DNA of 64,000 nucleotides from Rhodanobacter sp. FW104-R8 (lineage in GTDB: Bacteria > Pseudomonadota > Gammaproteobacteria > Xanthomonadales > Rhodanobacteraceae): positions 18,311 to 82,310 of the forward strand of contig NZ_LVJR01000016.1 of assembly GCF_001617365.1 (NCBI RefSeq), given 5' to 3'. Below the pieces are notes generated by a model. The model made no database searches. It was not told where the DNA came from and saw only the letters and a list, made by a program, of their open reading frames with translations. Below, piece after piece: positions 49,954-60,300 of the stretch; the first letter of the stretch is position 1; the number at the start of each line of letters is the position of its first letter. The translations under genes and the position numbers were made by a program.

Positions 49954-50365
49954 AACCGCTCCGAAGCCGCCCTTCAGCTGGAAAGTACGGGTCTACTGGG
50001 AGGATACCGACGCTGGCGGGGTGGTCTACCACGCCGGCTACCTGCGCTTCATGGAGCGTGCCCGCAGCGAGTGGATGCGCGCGCTCGGCGTCGACCAGAT
50101 GGCGTTCAAGCAAGCCACCGGACTGGCCTTCATGGTGCGCGACATGCAGATCGATTTCCTCCGGCCAGCCCTGCTGGATGATGAACTGTCGGTGACGGTC
50201 GAGGTCAAAGAGCGGCGCGCAGCCAGTATCCTGTTCGCCCAGGCGATCATGAAGGCGGACGGCGACTGCCTGATTCGCGCGCAGGTGCGGGTGGCTTGCG
50301 TCGATCTCCAGCGCATGCGCCCCGCGCCGATCCCGACCGACCTGATCGCGCAACTCGCCCCCTGA
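49946..50365 (+). CDS. ybgC: Acyl-CoA thioesterase YbgC of the Tol-Pal operon
   Basis: The 139-residue hotdog-fold thioesterase has the catalytic Asp segment [24 protein letters not shown] and the [16 protein letters not shown] strand. YbgC acts on acyl-CoA thioesters and is the conserved first gene of the tol-pal operon. ATG 49946 overlaps the ruvB stop by 8 bases; ATG 49931 is an alternative. tolQ follows after 39 bases. Confidence 0.92.
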
Positions 50366-50404
50366 GCCACAACCCCAAGCCGACTGGCGGAGAACCTGCA
50401 AGCA

Positions 50405-51091
50405 ATGAACGGTGGACTGAACATTTTCACGCTGATCGCGGATTCGAGCGTGCCGGTAAAACTGGTGCTGCTGATCCTGCTGGTGTTCTCGTTCCTGTCG
50501 TGGGTGATCATCATCCGCAAGTACTCGCAGACCAAGGCGGCGATGGAAGACGCCGAGGCGTTCGAGGAGCGCTTCTGGTCCGGCGGCGACCTGGCCCAGC
50601 TGTTCCGCGAGGTCAGCAACCGCCACGGCGGCACCGGCGGCATCGAGAACATCTTCGAATCGGGCTTCCGCGAGTTCGCGCGCCAGCGCCAGCGCAAGAC
50701 CCACGACACGCGCAGCGTCATCGAGGGCTCCGAGCGCGCCATGCAGGTGGCCGGCACGCGTGAGATCGGCTCGCTCGAGCGCAACCTGGAATTCCTCGCC
50801 AACGTCGGCTCGATCAGCCCGTACGTGGGCCTGTTCGGCACCGTGTGGGGCATCATGGGCGCGTTCCAGGGCCTGGGCGAGATGAAGGACGTGACCATCG
50901 CGGTGGTCGCGCCGCACATCTCCGAGGCGCTGATCGCCACCGCGATGGGCCTGTTCGCGGCGATCCCGGCGCAGTGGGCGTACAACCGCTACGCCACCAA
51001 GGTCGAGCGGATCGCCTCGCGCTACGACGTGTTCCAGGAAGAGTTCTCCTCGGTGCTGCAGCGGCAGATCCAGACCGACGACGTCGCCTGA
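50405..51091 (+). CDS. tolQ: Tol-Pal system proton channel protein TolQ
   Basis: The 228-residue inner-membrane protein has three hydrophobic helices (about 18-38, 135-158, 170-195) and the MotA/TolQ/ExbB signature NVGSISPYVGLFGTVWGIMGAF with the following APHISEALIATAMGLFAAIPA. With TolR it uses the proton gradient to drive TolA in cell-envelope constriction. It sits directly between ybgC and tolR as in all complete tol-pal operons, which favours TolQ over ExbB. Confidence 0.96.
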   Translation: MNGGLNIFTLIADSSVPVKLVLLILLVFSFLSWVIIIRKYSQTKAAMEDAEAFEERFWSGGDLAQLFREVSNRHGGTGGIENIFESGFREFARQRQRKTHDTRSVIEGSERAMQVAGTREIGSLERNLEFLANVGSISPYVGLFGTVWGIMGAFQGLGEMKDVTIAVVAPHISEALIATAMGLFAAIPAQWAYNRYATKVERIASRYDVFQEEFSSVLQRQIQTDDVA

Positions 51092-51104
51092 GCGGAGAGC
51101 AGCC

Positions 51105-51555
<451 letters not shown>

Positions 51556-51569
<14 letters not shown>

Positions 51570-52500
51570 GGCGACGCCGAAGGCGGTCGTACTTTCCGCC
51601 ATCCTGCACATCGGCATCGTGGGGTTCCTGTTCCTCGCGGTGCTGCCGTGCTCGACCTACGAGAACGTGTTCAACGCGCTGCACCTGCCGGCGTGGATGA
51701 ACCCGATCACCTGCTCGAAGCCGCTGGAGCTGCAGGGGCAGGTCATCGAGGCCACCCTGATCGGCCCCACCGGCAGCCCGCCGCCGAAGGCGGAGAAGGT
51801 CAAGCCGGTGCCCGACTCCACCCCGCCGCCGCCCACCGTGCCGCCGCCGACGCCGCCCAAGATCGAGGCGCCGGAGGTGAAGACCCTGCCGCCGCCGCCC
51901 AAGCAGCCCGACCTCAAGGACCAGGAGCGGGTGGTGGAGGAGGCTGCGCTGAAGGCCGAGGAGGCGAAGCAGGTGCAGGAGGAAAAGCAGCGCCAGCGGC
52001 AGGCCGAGCTGGACGCGCAGGCGGTCAAGCAGAAGCAGGAAAAGCAGAAGCAGATCGACGACCTGCTGGCCAAGATGGACGCGGCGGCGCAGCAGACCCG
52101 CAAGCTCGACAGCAAGGCCAGGCAGGCCAAGCAGCAGATGGAGGACCTGAAGAACGCCCAGGACAACGGCGCCCCCGACCTGCCCAACGCGGCGCAGCGC
52201 CAGACCGGCAACAACAGCCAGAACAGCAACCTCGCCGACGAATATGCCGCGGCCATTCAGAATGCGGTCACGCCGAACTGGTTAAGGCCGGATAACATAC
52301 CGTCTGTTCCGTGCCAGGTGCACATCGTGCAGTCGCCCGGTGGCGACGTGATGAGCGCTACCGTCGATTCCAGCTGCCCCTACGACGACGCCGGCCGGCG
52401 TTCGGTCGAAAATGCGGTATTGCGCACCAAGACCTTGCCGTACAAGGGTTTCGAAAGCGTGTTCCAGCGCAACCTCACCTTTACCTTCAGGCCGCAATGA
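51556..52500 (+). CDS. tolA: Tol-Pal system protein TolA
   Basis: The 314-residue protein has an N-terminal membrane helix (about 10-30), a Pro-rich stretch (about 75-120), a charged coiled coil rich in Lys, Glu, Gln and Ala (about 125-215), and a C-terminal TolA domain with ADEYAAAIQNAVTPNWLRP that contacts Pal and TolB. It links the inner membrane motor to the outer membrane. It is shorter than E. coli TolA, mainly in the coiled coil. Its stop overlaps the tolB start. Confidence 0.93.
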
Positions 52501-53828
52501 TCAAGACCATGCGCAAATTCAGCTCAAGCCTTGTCGTCATCCTGCTGGCCGCGGTGGCGTTGTTCGCCGGCCCGGCCACCGCCCAGTCGCTGAACGTCGA
52601 CATCGTCGGTGGCGTCAAGACCGCCACCCCGATCGTGGTGGTGCCGTTCGCCCAGGCCGGCGGCGCACCGCTGTCGACCGACGTCGCCGACGTGATGCGC
52701 AACGATTTCAACCGCTCCGGCAAGTTCCGCTCGCTGGCCAAGAGCGACATCGTGGAATTCCCGTCCAAGGGCTCGGACATCAAGTTCGCCACCTGGCGCC
52801 TGCTCAAGCAGGACTACATCGTGGTCGGCAACATCACCGACGCCGGCAACGGCATGGTGCAGGTCGAGTACGAACTGTGGGACGTCAACAAGCAGCAGAG
52901 CTTGCTGCACCAGCAGATGCCGCCGGCGCCGGCGGGCGACCTGCGCGGCGTGGCGCACCAGATCGCGGACATCATCTACGAGAAGATCACCGGCGTGCGC
53001 GGCGCGTTCTGGACGCGTATCGCGTACATCACCGCGGTGGGCCTGGGCAACCACACCACCTATTCGCTGATCGTGGCTGACTCGGACGGCTACAACCCGC
53101 AGGTGGTGGCGCGTTCGAAGGAGTCGCTGCTGACCCCGGCCTGGTCGCCGGACGGCCGCAAGCTCGCCTACGTCTCGTTCGAGAGCGGCAATTCGTCGAT
53201 CTACGTGCAGGACATCACCACCGGCTCGCGCCAGCTGGTGGAATCCCACCCGCGGGGCATCAACGGTGCGCCCGCGTGGTCGCCGGACGGCAGCAAGCTG
53301 GCGGTGGCGCTGTCCTACGTCGGCAACCTGGAGCTGTTCGTGCTGGATCTGGCCAGCCGCCACGAGACCCGGCTGACCAACAGCCTATCGATCGACACCG
53401 AGCCGGTCTGGGCGCCCGACGGCAAGAGCATCTTTTTCACCTCCGACCGTTCCGGCCGGCCGCAGATCTACCAGGTCCCGGCCAGCGGCGGCACGCCGCA
53501 GCGGATCAGCTTCCAGGGGCAGAGCAACCTGAATGCCGACGTGAGCTACGACGGCAAGCAGATCGCCATGGTGCAGGGCAACGGGAACGTGTATCGTATT
53601 GCCATCATGGATCGCAGCCTGGGTGACCAGGTGCGGTTCCTCTCGCCGGGCCCGATCGACGAGTCCCCGAGTTTTGCACCGAATGCCAGCATGCTGCTGT
53701 ATGCCGCTACCGAAGGACGTCGCGGCGTGCTGTATGCCGTATCGGCTGACGGCATGGTTCGCCAGCGCCTCGTGCTTTCCGACGGCGACGTGCGCGAACC
53801 GGCCTGGGGACCATACCGGCAACGCTGA
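52497..53828 (+). CDS. tolB: Tol-Pal system periplasmic protein TolB
   Basis: The 443-residue protein has a signal peptide ending ATAQS, an N-terminal alpha/beta domain and a six-bladed beta-propeller with repeated WSPDGRKLAYVS- and WSPDGSKLAVAL-type blades from residue about 200. TolB binds Pal and TolA in the periplasm. ATG 52497 overlaps the tolA stop (ATGA). pal follows after 250 bases with its own ribosome site, so a second promoter there is possible. Confidence 0.96.
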   Translation: MIKTMRKFSSSLVVILLAAVALFAGPATAQSLNVDIVGGVKTATPIVVVPFAQAGGAPLSTDVADVMRNDFNRSGKFRSLAKSDIVEFPSKGSDIKFATWRLLKQDYIVVGNITDAGNGMVQVEYELWDVNKQQSLLHQQMPPAPAGDLRGVAHQIADIIYEKITGVRGAFWTRIAYITAVGLGNHTTYSLIVADSDGYNPQVVARSKESLLTPAWSPDGRKLAYVSFESGNSSIYVQDITTGSRQLVESHPRGINGAPAWSPDGSKLAVALSYVGNLELFVLDLASRHETRLTNSLSIDTEPVWAPDGKSIFFTSDRSGRPQIYQVPASGGTPQRISFQGQSNLNADVSYDGKQIAMVQGNGNVYRIAIMDRSLGDQVRFLSPGPIDESPSFAPNASMLLYAATEGRRGVLYAVSADGMVRQRLVLSDGDVREPAWGPYRQR

Positions 53829-53999
53829 TTTTCCAGGCTGCCGCGCGCGAGTGCAGCAGCCCGATGCCCAGGGAGTGGGCCCGAACGGCGCCGCGAGGCG
53901 CGTTTCGGTTTCCGGCCATGGCGCCTCGCCGCGTCGAAAGCCAGTCAGGGCGACCGTGCAGAGTCACGCACTATCGACCTTTCAAGTGTCAAAATAACA

Positions 54000-54013
54000 G
54001 CCGGTTAACCGGC
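54000..54013. promoter_or_regulatory. Perfect 14-bp palindrome upstream of pal
   Basis: GCCGGTTAACCGGC is a perfect palindrome 65 bases before the pal start, in the 250-base tolB-pal gap that otherwise shows no gene. It may be a regulatory protein site or a small hairpin; no family motif was assigned. Confidence 0.35.
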
Positions 54014-54078
54014 GACAGCTGTCCCGTTATCCCCGATCGTCATCGTTAGTCGGAACTCAACCCGTAAGGAACGTCACC

Positions 54079-54585
54079 ATGAATAAGACCGTTCGCGTCG
54101 CCCTGGTTGCCCTGCTCTGCGTAGGCGCGGCCGCTTGCTCCAAGAAGCAGGAAGTCAAACCGCAGCCGGCTCCGGAGCAGACCGCCCCGACCCAGGCTCC
54201 CGTCTCTGACGGCAAGTACACCCCTGCCGACCTCGACACCGATGCCTGCCTGCGTCAGCGCGTCGTGTACTTCGACTTCGACAAGACCGAGATCAAGCCG
54301 GAGTTCCAGCAGATCATGGCGTGCCACGCCAAGTACCTGCGCGACCGCCCGACCTCGCACATCCGCCTGGAAGGCAACGCCGACGAGCGCGGCTCGCGCG
54401 AGTACAACCTGGGCCTCGGCGAGCGCCGCGGCAACGCCGTCTCCGAAGCGCTGCAGGGCAATGGCGGCCAGGCCAGCCAGCTGGAAGTGATCAGCTACGG
54501 CAAGGAGAAGCCGGTGTGCCGTGAGCACAACGAGGATTGCTGGAGCAAGAACCGCCGCGTCGAGATCGTCTACACGGCGCAGTAA
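54079..54585 (+). CDS. pal: Peptidoglycan-associated lipoprotein Pal
   Basis: The 168-residue protein has a lipoprotein signal with lipobox VGAAAC (Cys20), a Pro/Gln-rich linker, and an OmpA-like domain with VYFDFDKTEIKPEF, GNADERGSREYNLGLGERR and the C-terminal CWSKNRRVEIVY. It anchors the outer membrane to peptidoglycan and binds TolA/TolB. AAGGAA upstream of the ATG gives a good ribosome site. cpoB follows after 2 bases. Confidence 0.96.
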   Translation: MNKTVRVALVALLCVGAAACSKKQEVKPQPAPEQTAPTQAPVSDGKYTPADLDTDACLRQRVVYFDFDKTEIKPEFQQIMACHAKYLRDRPTSHIRLEGNADERGSREYNLGLGERRGNAVSEALQGNGGQASQLEVISYGKEKPVCREHNEDCWSKNRRVEIVYTAQ

Positions 54586-54587
54586 AG

Positions 54588-55448
54588 ATGAAGCGACTGG
54601 CTAACAGCTTTGCAGCCAGGTTCAGCATGGCGGGCGCGGTCGCGTCCGCCATGCTGTTCGCGTTCCCGGCATTCGCGCAGGACTCCCGGCTGAGCCTCGC
54701 CGATCGTGTCGCGCGGCTGGAACAGCAGGCACAGAACAAGGACCAGTCCGGTACCGGCATGGTCAATCAGATGCAGCAGTTGCAGGCACAGGTGCAGCAG
54801 TTGCAGGGACAGATCGAGGAACTGCAGCACCAGTTGCAGACGCTCGAGGACAAGAACAAGGCCCAGTACACCGATCTCGACGCCCGGTTGGGACGCGTCG
54901 AGAGCGCCGGCGCCGCGGCAACGGCCGGCGGCAACCCGCCGGCGCCGGCAGCCGGCAAGCCGGCTGCCGCGGCGGGCAACGCTGCCGCAGCCGGCAACGC
55001 GGCGGCGGGCCAGCCGGCTCCGGCCGGTGGCAATCCGGGCGCCGGCGCGGCCGATCCCGCGGCGGCCCAGGCTGCCTACGACGTGGCCTTCAAGGCGATC
55101 CGCGCGGGCAATTACGTCGAGGCGTCGCGCCAGTTCCGCAGCTTCATCCAGCAATACCCGAACCACGCACTGGCACCGAATGCCTTGTACTGGCTCGGTG
55201 AGTCCTATTACGCCACCACCAACTACCCGGTCGCGCTGGAATCGTTCCAGCGGCTGCTGAGCCAGTTCCCGCAGAGCGAAAAGGCGCCCGATGCGCTGCT
55301 CAAGGTCGGCTACAGCCAGCTCGAGCTGAAGCAGACCGCAGCGGCCAGGGCCACGCTGACCCAGGTCGCCGCCAAGTATCCCGGCACCAAGGTGGCCAGC
55401 CTGGCCCAGGAACGCCTGCAGCGCCTGCAACTGCAGTCGGGCAACTGA
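54588..55448 (+). CDS. cpoB: Cell division coordinator CpoB (YbgF)
   Basis: The 286-residue periplasmic protein has a signal peptide ending AFA, a trimerising coiled coil rich in Gln-Leu heptads (about 57-100, as in QMQQLQAQVQQLQGQI), a low-complexity Ala/Gly/Pro linker (about 108-160), and TPR repeats (AAYDVAFKAIRAGNYVEASRQF, LYWLGESYYATTNYPVALESF and a third). CpoB links Tol-Pal with peptidoglycan synthase during constriction. The linker is unusually long and repetitive. ATG 54588 was chosen because it begins the signal peptide. Confidence 0.93.
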   Translation: MKRLANSFAARFSMAGAVASAMLFAFPAFAQDSRLSLADRVARLEQQAQNKDQSGTGMVNQMQQLQAQVQQLQGQIEELQHQLQTLEDKNKAQYTDLDARLGRVESAGAAATAGGNPPAPAAGKPAAAAGNAAAAGNAAAGQPAPAGGNPGAGAADPAAAQAAYDVAFKAIRAGNYVEASRQFRSFIQQYPNHALAPNALYWLGESYYATTNYPVALESFQRLLSQFPQSEKAPDALLKVGYSQLELKQTAAARATLTQVAAKYPGTKVASLAQERLQRLQLQSGN

Positions 55449-55459
55449 GCGGCGGCGGC

Positions 55460-56152
55460 ATGAGCGGCCATGACGCGCGCGAGGCGTCCGCCACGCCTGC
55501 GGCGACGGTCGCCGAGCGCCTGCGCATCACCGAGATTTTCCATTCGATCCAGGGCGAAGCCGATGCGATCGGCTGGCGCAGCGTGTTCGTGCGCCTCACC
55601 GGCTGCCCGCTGCGCTGTGTCTGGTGCGATACCGAGTACTCGTTCTACGGCGGCAACTGGCATGCGATCGACGACATCCTCGCCGAGGTCGCCACGTACG
55701 GTGCGAAGCACGTCTGCGTGACCGGCGGCGAGCCGCTGGCGCAGAAGCGCTGCCTGATCCTGCTGCGCAAGCTGTGCGATGCCGGCTACGAGGTGTCGCT
55801 GGAAACCTCCGGTGCGCTGGACGTCTCCACGGTCGACCCGCGCGTGCGCAAGGTGATGGACCTGAAGGCGCCGGATTCGGGCGAGAGCGGCCGCAACCTG
55901 TGGTCGAACCTCGACCACCTGTTGCCGCACGACCAGATCAAGATCGTCATCGCCAGCCGCGCCGACTACGAATGGGCGCGCGCGATGCTGGCCGAGCATG
56001 CGCTGGCGGATCGCTGCATGGTGCTGTTCTCGCCGGTGCACGGTGCGGTGGAGCCGCGCGATCTGGCCGAGTGGATCATCGCCGACAGGTTGCCCGTGCG
56101 CTTCCAGCTGCAGTTGCACAAGCTGCTGTGGAACGACGCCGCCGGGAAATGA
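55460..56152 (+). CDS. queE: 7-carboxy-7-deazaguanine synthase QueE
   Basis: The 230-residue radical SAM enzyme has the iron-sulfur cluster Cys residues in LTGCPLRCVWCDTEY and the SAM-binding VCVTGGEPLAQK. It converts 6-carboxytetrahydropterin to 7-carboxy-7-deazaguanine in queuosine synthesis. The N-terminal FHSIQGEADAIGWRSVFVRL is family-typical. It follows cpoB by 11 bases and is followed by queC, the next enzyme in the pathway, but the gap to queC holds a diverged tandem repeat. Confidence 0.95.
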   Translation: MSGHDAREASATPAATVAERLRITEIFHSIQGEADAIGWRSVFVRLTGCPLRCVWCDTEYSFYGGNWHAIDDILAEVATYGAKHVCVTGGEPLAQKRCLILLRKLCDAGYEVSLETSGALDVSTVDPRVRKVMDLKAPDSGESGRNLWSNLDHLLPHDQIKIVIASRADYEWARAMLAEHALADRCMVLFSPVHGAVEPRDLAEWIIADRLPVRFQLQLHKLLWNDAAGK

Positions 56153-56155
56153 CTT

Positions 56156-56281
56156 GTGCGTTCGTCCGTGAACGCGAAGATCGAGAGGCAGCCATCCATG
56201 GCTGCACTGCTTGAACCAGTGCGTTCATCCCCGAACGCCAGGATCAAACAGCAGTCGTCCATGGCCGCACTCTTCAAAACA
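56156..56281. repeat. Diverged 63-bp tandem repeat between queE and queC
   Basis: Two adjacent 63-base units (56156-56218 and 56219-56281) agree at 46 of 63 positions, about 73 percent. Each contains CGTTC...GAACG, and unit 1 has the palindrome GCAGCCAT/ATGGCTGC. This is the only non-coding insert between the two queuosine genes. Confidence 0.75.
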
Positions 56282-56356
56282 GAATCCGCGCCGTGGCCTG
56301 TGTCGCCGCAAGCGCTTTCCGGCCGGTGACCGGCCGCACCCGTGTGGATGCAAAAC

Positions 56357-57043
56357 ATGTCTGAAAATTCTCCCCGAAAAGCCGTCGTGCTGGTCTCCGG
56401 CGGCATGGATTCGGCCGTCACCATCGCGATCGCCCGCGAGCAGGGCTACCAGGTGCACGCGCTGAGCGTGGCCTACGGCCAGCGCCACAACTCGGAACTG
56501 GCCGCCTCGGATCGCGTGGCGAGAATGCTTGGCGCGGTCGAGCACAAGACCGTCGGCGTCGACCTGCGCAGCATCGGCGGTTCCGCGCTGACCGCCGACA
56601 TCGACGTGCCGCTGGACACTGCCGACAGCAATGACATCCCGGTGACCTACGTGCCGGCGCGCAACACCATCATGCTGTCGATCGCGCTGGGCTGGGCCGA
56701 GGTGCTCGACTCCAGCGACATCTGGTGCGGAGTCAACGCGGTCGACTACTCGGGCTACCCGGATTGCCGCCCCGCCTTCATCGAGGCATTCGAAAAACTG
56801 GCCAACGTCGCGACCAAGGCCGGCGTGGAAGGCGCGGGCATCCGCATCCACGCGCCGCTGATGCGCATGAGCAAGGCCGACATCGCGCGCGAGGGCCAGC
56901 GGCTGGGCGTGGATTTCTCGGCCACGGTGAGCTGCTACCAGGCCGACGACGACGGCCGTGCCTGCGGCCATTGCGACGCCTGCCGGCTGCGCGCGCAAGG
57001 CTTCCGCGAGGCGGGCCTGGCCGATCCCACGCGTTACGCCTGA
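56357..57043 (+). CDS. queC: 7-cyano-7-deazaguanine synthase QueC
   Basis: The 228-residue ATP-dependent ligase has the PP-loop [12 protein letters not shown] at the N-terminus, the substrate region [16 protein letters not shown], and a C-terminal zinc site with Cys in [20 protein letters not shown]. It makes preQ0 from 7-carboxy-7-deazaguanine and ammonia. Several in-frame starts exist (GTG 56342, ATG 56348); ATG 56357 gives the normal N-terminus. A tRNA-Lys gene follows with its own promoter, the same order as in Pseudomonas. Confidence 0.94.
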   Translation: MSENSPRKAVVLVSGGMDSAVTIAIAREQGYQVHALSVAYGQRHNSELAASDRVARMLGAVEHKTVGVDLRSIGGSALTADIDVPLDTADSNDIPVTYVPARNTIMLSIALGWAEVLDSSDIWCGVNAVDYSGYPDCRPAFIEAFEKLANVATKAGVEGAGIRIHAPLMRMSKADIAREGQRLGVDFSATVSCYQADDDGRACGHCDACRLRAQGFREAGLADPTRYA

Positions 57044-57057
57044 ATGTCCGCGCTTGC

Positions 57058-57086
57058 TTGTGCCGCTGCGGTGCAGCCCGTAAAAT
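57058..57086 (+). promoter_or_regulatory. Predicted sigma70 promoter of tRNA-Lys
   Basis: TTGTGC (57058-57063) and TAAAAT (57081-57086) are separated by 17 bases. The expected transcript starts about 20 bases before the mature tRNA, leaving a short 5' leader. Confidence 0.6.
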
Positions 57087-57110
57087 TGTCCGCTTGAGTT
57101 TTGCAATGAT

Positions 57111-57186
57111 GGGTCGTTAGCTCAGCTGGTAGAGCAGTAGACTTTTAATCTATTGGTCCCGGGTTCGAGTCCCGGACGACCCACCA
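57111..57186 (+). tRNA. tRNA-Lys (anticodon TTT)
   Basis: The 76-base gene folds as a normal cloverleaf. The acceptor stem pairs GGGTCGT with ACGACCC, the anticodon loop is CTTTTAA with TTT at 57144-57146, the T arm has GGTTCGAGTCC, and CCA is encoded. It decodes AAA/AAG. It is the last gene of the tol-que block, and no duplicated 3' end suggesting an integrated element was seen nearby. Confidence 0.97.
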
Positions 57187-57193
57187 GCTTCCA

Positions 57194-57220
57194 GAGCGCC
57201 CGATGGGCGCTCTTTTTTTT
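57194..57220 (+). terminator. Rho-independent terminator after tRNA-Lys
   Basis: GAGCGCCC pairs with GGGCGCTC (8 bp, 3-base loop), followed by eight T. It starts 7 bases after the tRNA. Confidence 0.93.
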
Positions 57221-57342
57221 CGGACGCGATTCGTGGCTTCGGTCGACGCAGCGGGTGGCGTTCAAGACTGGGCCGCGCAAATGCGGGTCGCAGGTGCAAT
57301 GCCCATCGCGGATGATCCGCTTCGCCGCCGGCCATGAGGCAG

Positions 57343-57371
57343 GCGCGGCATGGTTGCCGCGCATGCCGCGC
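57343..57371 (-). terminator. Hairpin just after the pilY1 stop
   Basis: GCGCGGCATG and CATGCCGCGC form a perfect 10-bp stem around 9 bases, beginning 3 bases past the pilY1 stop. No U-tract follows on the minus strand, so it may be a stabiliser or a weak stop. Otherwise the 154 bases from here to the tRNA terminator hold nothing recognisable. Confidence 0.5.
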
Positions 57372-57374
57372 TGC

Positions 57375-60300
57375 CTATTTCTGGCCTTCGGTGAACCAGT
57401 AGGTACGCTTGCGCTTGCCGGTGTTGGGCGGGGTGACTCTCTGAGAACCCAGCGCCGAGGAGTTGTTGCCACCGCCTGGTCCGGTCTGGTTACCGCCGCC
57501 GATGAGTACCGGGGTATACACGTTGGGGGTGTCGGGATTGACCGCGACGAGGCCGAAAACCGGCGAGGGCGGCAGGCCGCCGCCGTCGAAGACGATGTAG
57601 CCGTTGCTGTTCAAGCCTGCGCCGGTCAGGAAGTTGATCGCGTAGCCGCGTGCAATGCCCAGGTTCGGGTAGCACATGTTGGGGTTCAGGCTGGGATCGG
57701 CCGGCGTATTGGTACCGAAATAGGTATACCCCGCCACGGTCAAGGGTGCGTTCACCGCCTTCTCGCCGGCATGGGTCAGGGTGACATAGAAGCCCGACGT
57801 GGTACTGGTGGAGGAATAGGGCGTCGTCGTTCCGGCGGCGGCACCGGTTTCGTCGGTGAGCATGGATTCGGTGATCGTGGTCCAGCCGTTGGCCACACTG
57901 GCGCCGGTGTTGGTGTCCTTCATCATGTAGAAACGGTTGACCACGTTGGACGATGCATTCGACACCAGCGGGTGCTCGCGGTCGCCGCTGGCGGCCACCA
58001 CCGCGTCGAAAGTCGTGGACGGGGTGACATCGGGCGGATAGAAGAACTTGCGGGCGCTGGTGCCGGTGCCGCCGAAGCTGGCGATCTGGGTCACCGTCCA
58101 GCTCGATGGCGGATTCGAGTTGGTGGGGCCGTAGCCGTTCGGCTCAAGATCGACGCGCCAGATATTGCCGCCCAGGTCGCCGGTGTAGAGGCGGTCGGTG
58201 TAGCCATCGCCGTTGCGGTCGAGCAGGGTGATGTCGGACGGGATCGCGTAGGTCATTTTCGGAACCGTGGCCGTGCAGCCGGACGGGCAGGCGGTCCACA
58301 CCGTGCTGCCGTTGATGGCATCCAGCACCACGATCGCGCGGCCCATGGTGTCGGCGGCGCCTACCGGGTCGGTATCCTCGGCGGGGTCGTAGCCGCCGCC
58401 CATGATGACCACCGGGATGGGATTGCCGCTGAGGTCCTTGTGGCCATTGACCAAGGCCAGCTTGGGCTGCGACCAGGTCTGGCCGAGTTCGGGGATGTTG
58501 GCATTGGTCTTGCTCCACAGGAAGACCGGCGGCTTGGTCGGATCGCTCACGTCGAACGCATAGATCAGCCGGCCGCCACGGCGAGCCGTGAGGTAGATGT
58601 AGGTCTTCGGGCTGCCGGCGACACGCAGATCCTGGTAGACCGTGGTGGTGCCGTCGAAGAAGTAGTCCTTGCCGCTGCCGGTGGTGGCGCCCAGCGTAAG
58701 TGCGGGGCTGTTGTTGCGCAGACGCTGGAACTTGCCGAAGAAGTCCGGGGCGATGAACGACCACAGCTCGCCGCCCGGACGCACGTAGCGTCCGCTGGCC
58801 ATCTTGATGATGCCGGGGGCGGTGGCATCCTTGTTGCCGTTGACGGCACGGAAGAGGCCGTCGTTGGAGCCGTAGAACGCCACGATGCCGATGGAGCCGC
58901 CGTAGTTGACCACGGCGGGCCGCGAGTGCAGCACGTCGCCGTGGATGGACGGGCGCACGGTCACACCGCTGCCGGGTCCTGCCGGGCTCTCGGCGCCGGT
59001 AGTGCTGGTGCTGTTGTTGTCCGTGCCGCGGACCCAGTTGACCAGATTGTTGGCATCGGTCGACGTCGACCCGGTCGGCAGGGCGAATGCCGTGGGCGTC
59101 AGTGCGGTATTGCTGGTATCGAACGTGGGCAGCGTGCCGGTGGTGGGGCAGCCGCCCACGCTGTTGCAGGTGAAGATTTTGCGAATCGACTGATCGGTGA
59201 GGTAATCCGCACGCGCCATCTCGGCGACGCCGCCCTTGTCGACGATTTCGCCGTCGGGGGCGTCGAATGCTCCGCCGGCGCCGGTCGCGTGGTTGATCCA
59301 GAAGCCGTTGGCCGGCCAGCCAGTGACGGGGGTGCTGAGGAGACTGCCGGTGGTTGGGTCAATGGCAAACGGGCCGTCGCGCGGGGTGCCGGCCTGATGG
59401 TCCGCCGTCCAGAAACTGAGCGCGCTGGGCGAAATGAAGCCGGTGCCGGCATTGCTGATCGCTGGCTGGCCCAGCGAGTCGTTCAGCACCACGTTGCCGC
59501 TGGCGTCGTAGCCGATCTGGTACTGCTTGAGGTTGCCCGCCCAGCGCGGTGCGGCCGTGGCGTCGGGACGGAACATGCCGACGTATACCTGGTTCAGCGA
59601 GGTGCCCTGGGCGTTCACGCTGACCGGCAGGCTCACCGAGGCGAACACGCTGTTGGTTGCCTGCACTTCGGTCAGGATCGTGGTCAGCGCCTTGATCAGG
59701 CCGCTCACGTCGCCCGCACTGACGTAAAAATATTTGCCGCCGCCGTTCGCGGCCATGCTCTTGATCAGGTTGATGTGATTACTGCATTTGGCCTGGGTCG
59801 CCTCGCAGCCATCCGAAACGGCGATGGTGTAGGTGATGATGTTCTGGGGATTGTGCGGAGTCGAAGCGGGAATGCCGGAAAGATCGGACTGGTACATGAA
59901 GCGCGCCCATTCATCGCCCCAATTTTGTTGGTAGCCGGCAGGGTTCAACGGGATGATCGGCGGGGTAACTCCACCATTGGCGGCCATCAGTGCCTGCTGC
60001 GCGTTCGAAACCGAATTCGCCGTTTTAGGCGCATTGCTGCCGGTTACATTGGCGAGGTAGATGATGAAGTTCTTCTGGCAGACGTCCGTGATCGGTTTGC
60101 TGTATTTGGTTCCCGACAGGAAGGTAGCGGTGGTGCCGGTGAAGTAGGCCCACGCCTCCCCCATGGATTCGTCGAGATTGTTCGAATTGGTATAGACGGG
60201 AGCCGTACCGGGGCCGGTTCCGCCGCCGGGTGTCCCCGCGATTACGCTCTGGAAGGTGGCAGCGCCGGTGGTATCCAGCAGCGGTAGCGGGCCAGGTGGC

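Noticed and set aside
57111..57374. Possible integration site at tRNA-Lys
   Set aside because: No duplicated tRNA 3' end, integrase or change of gene content was found next to it; the flank is a terminator followed by the conserved pilus operon.
57153..60287. A plus-strand open frame of 1044 codons
   Set aside because: It starts inside the tRNA gene and runs antisense to pilY1; composition is shadow-like and no domain is visible.
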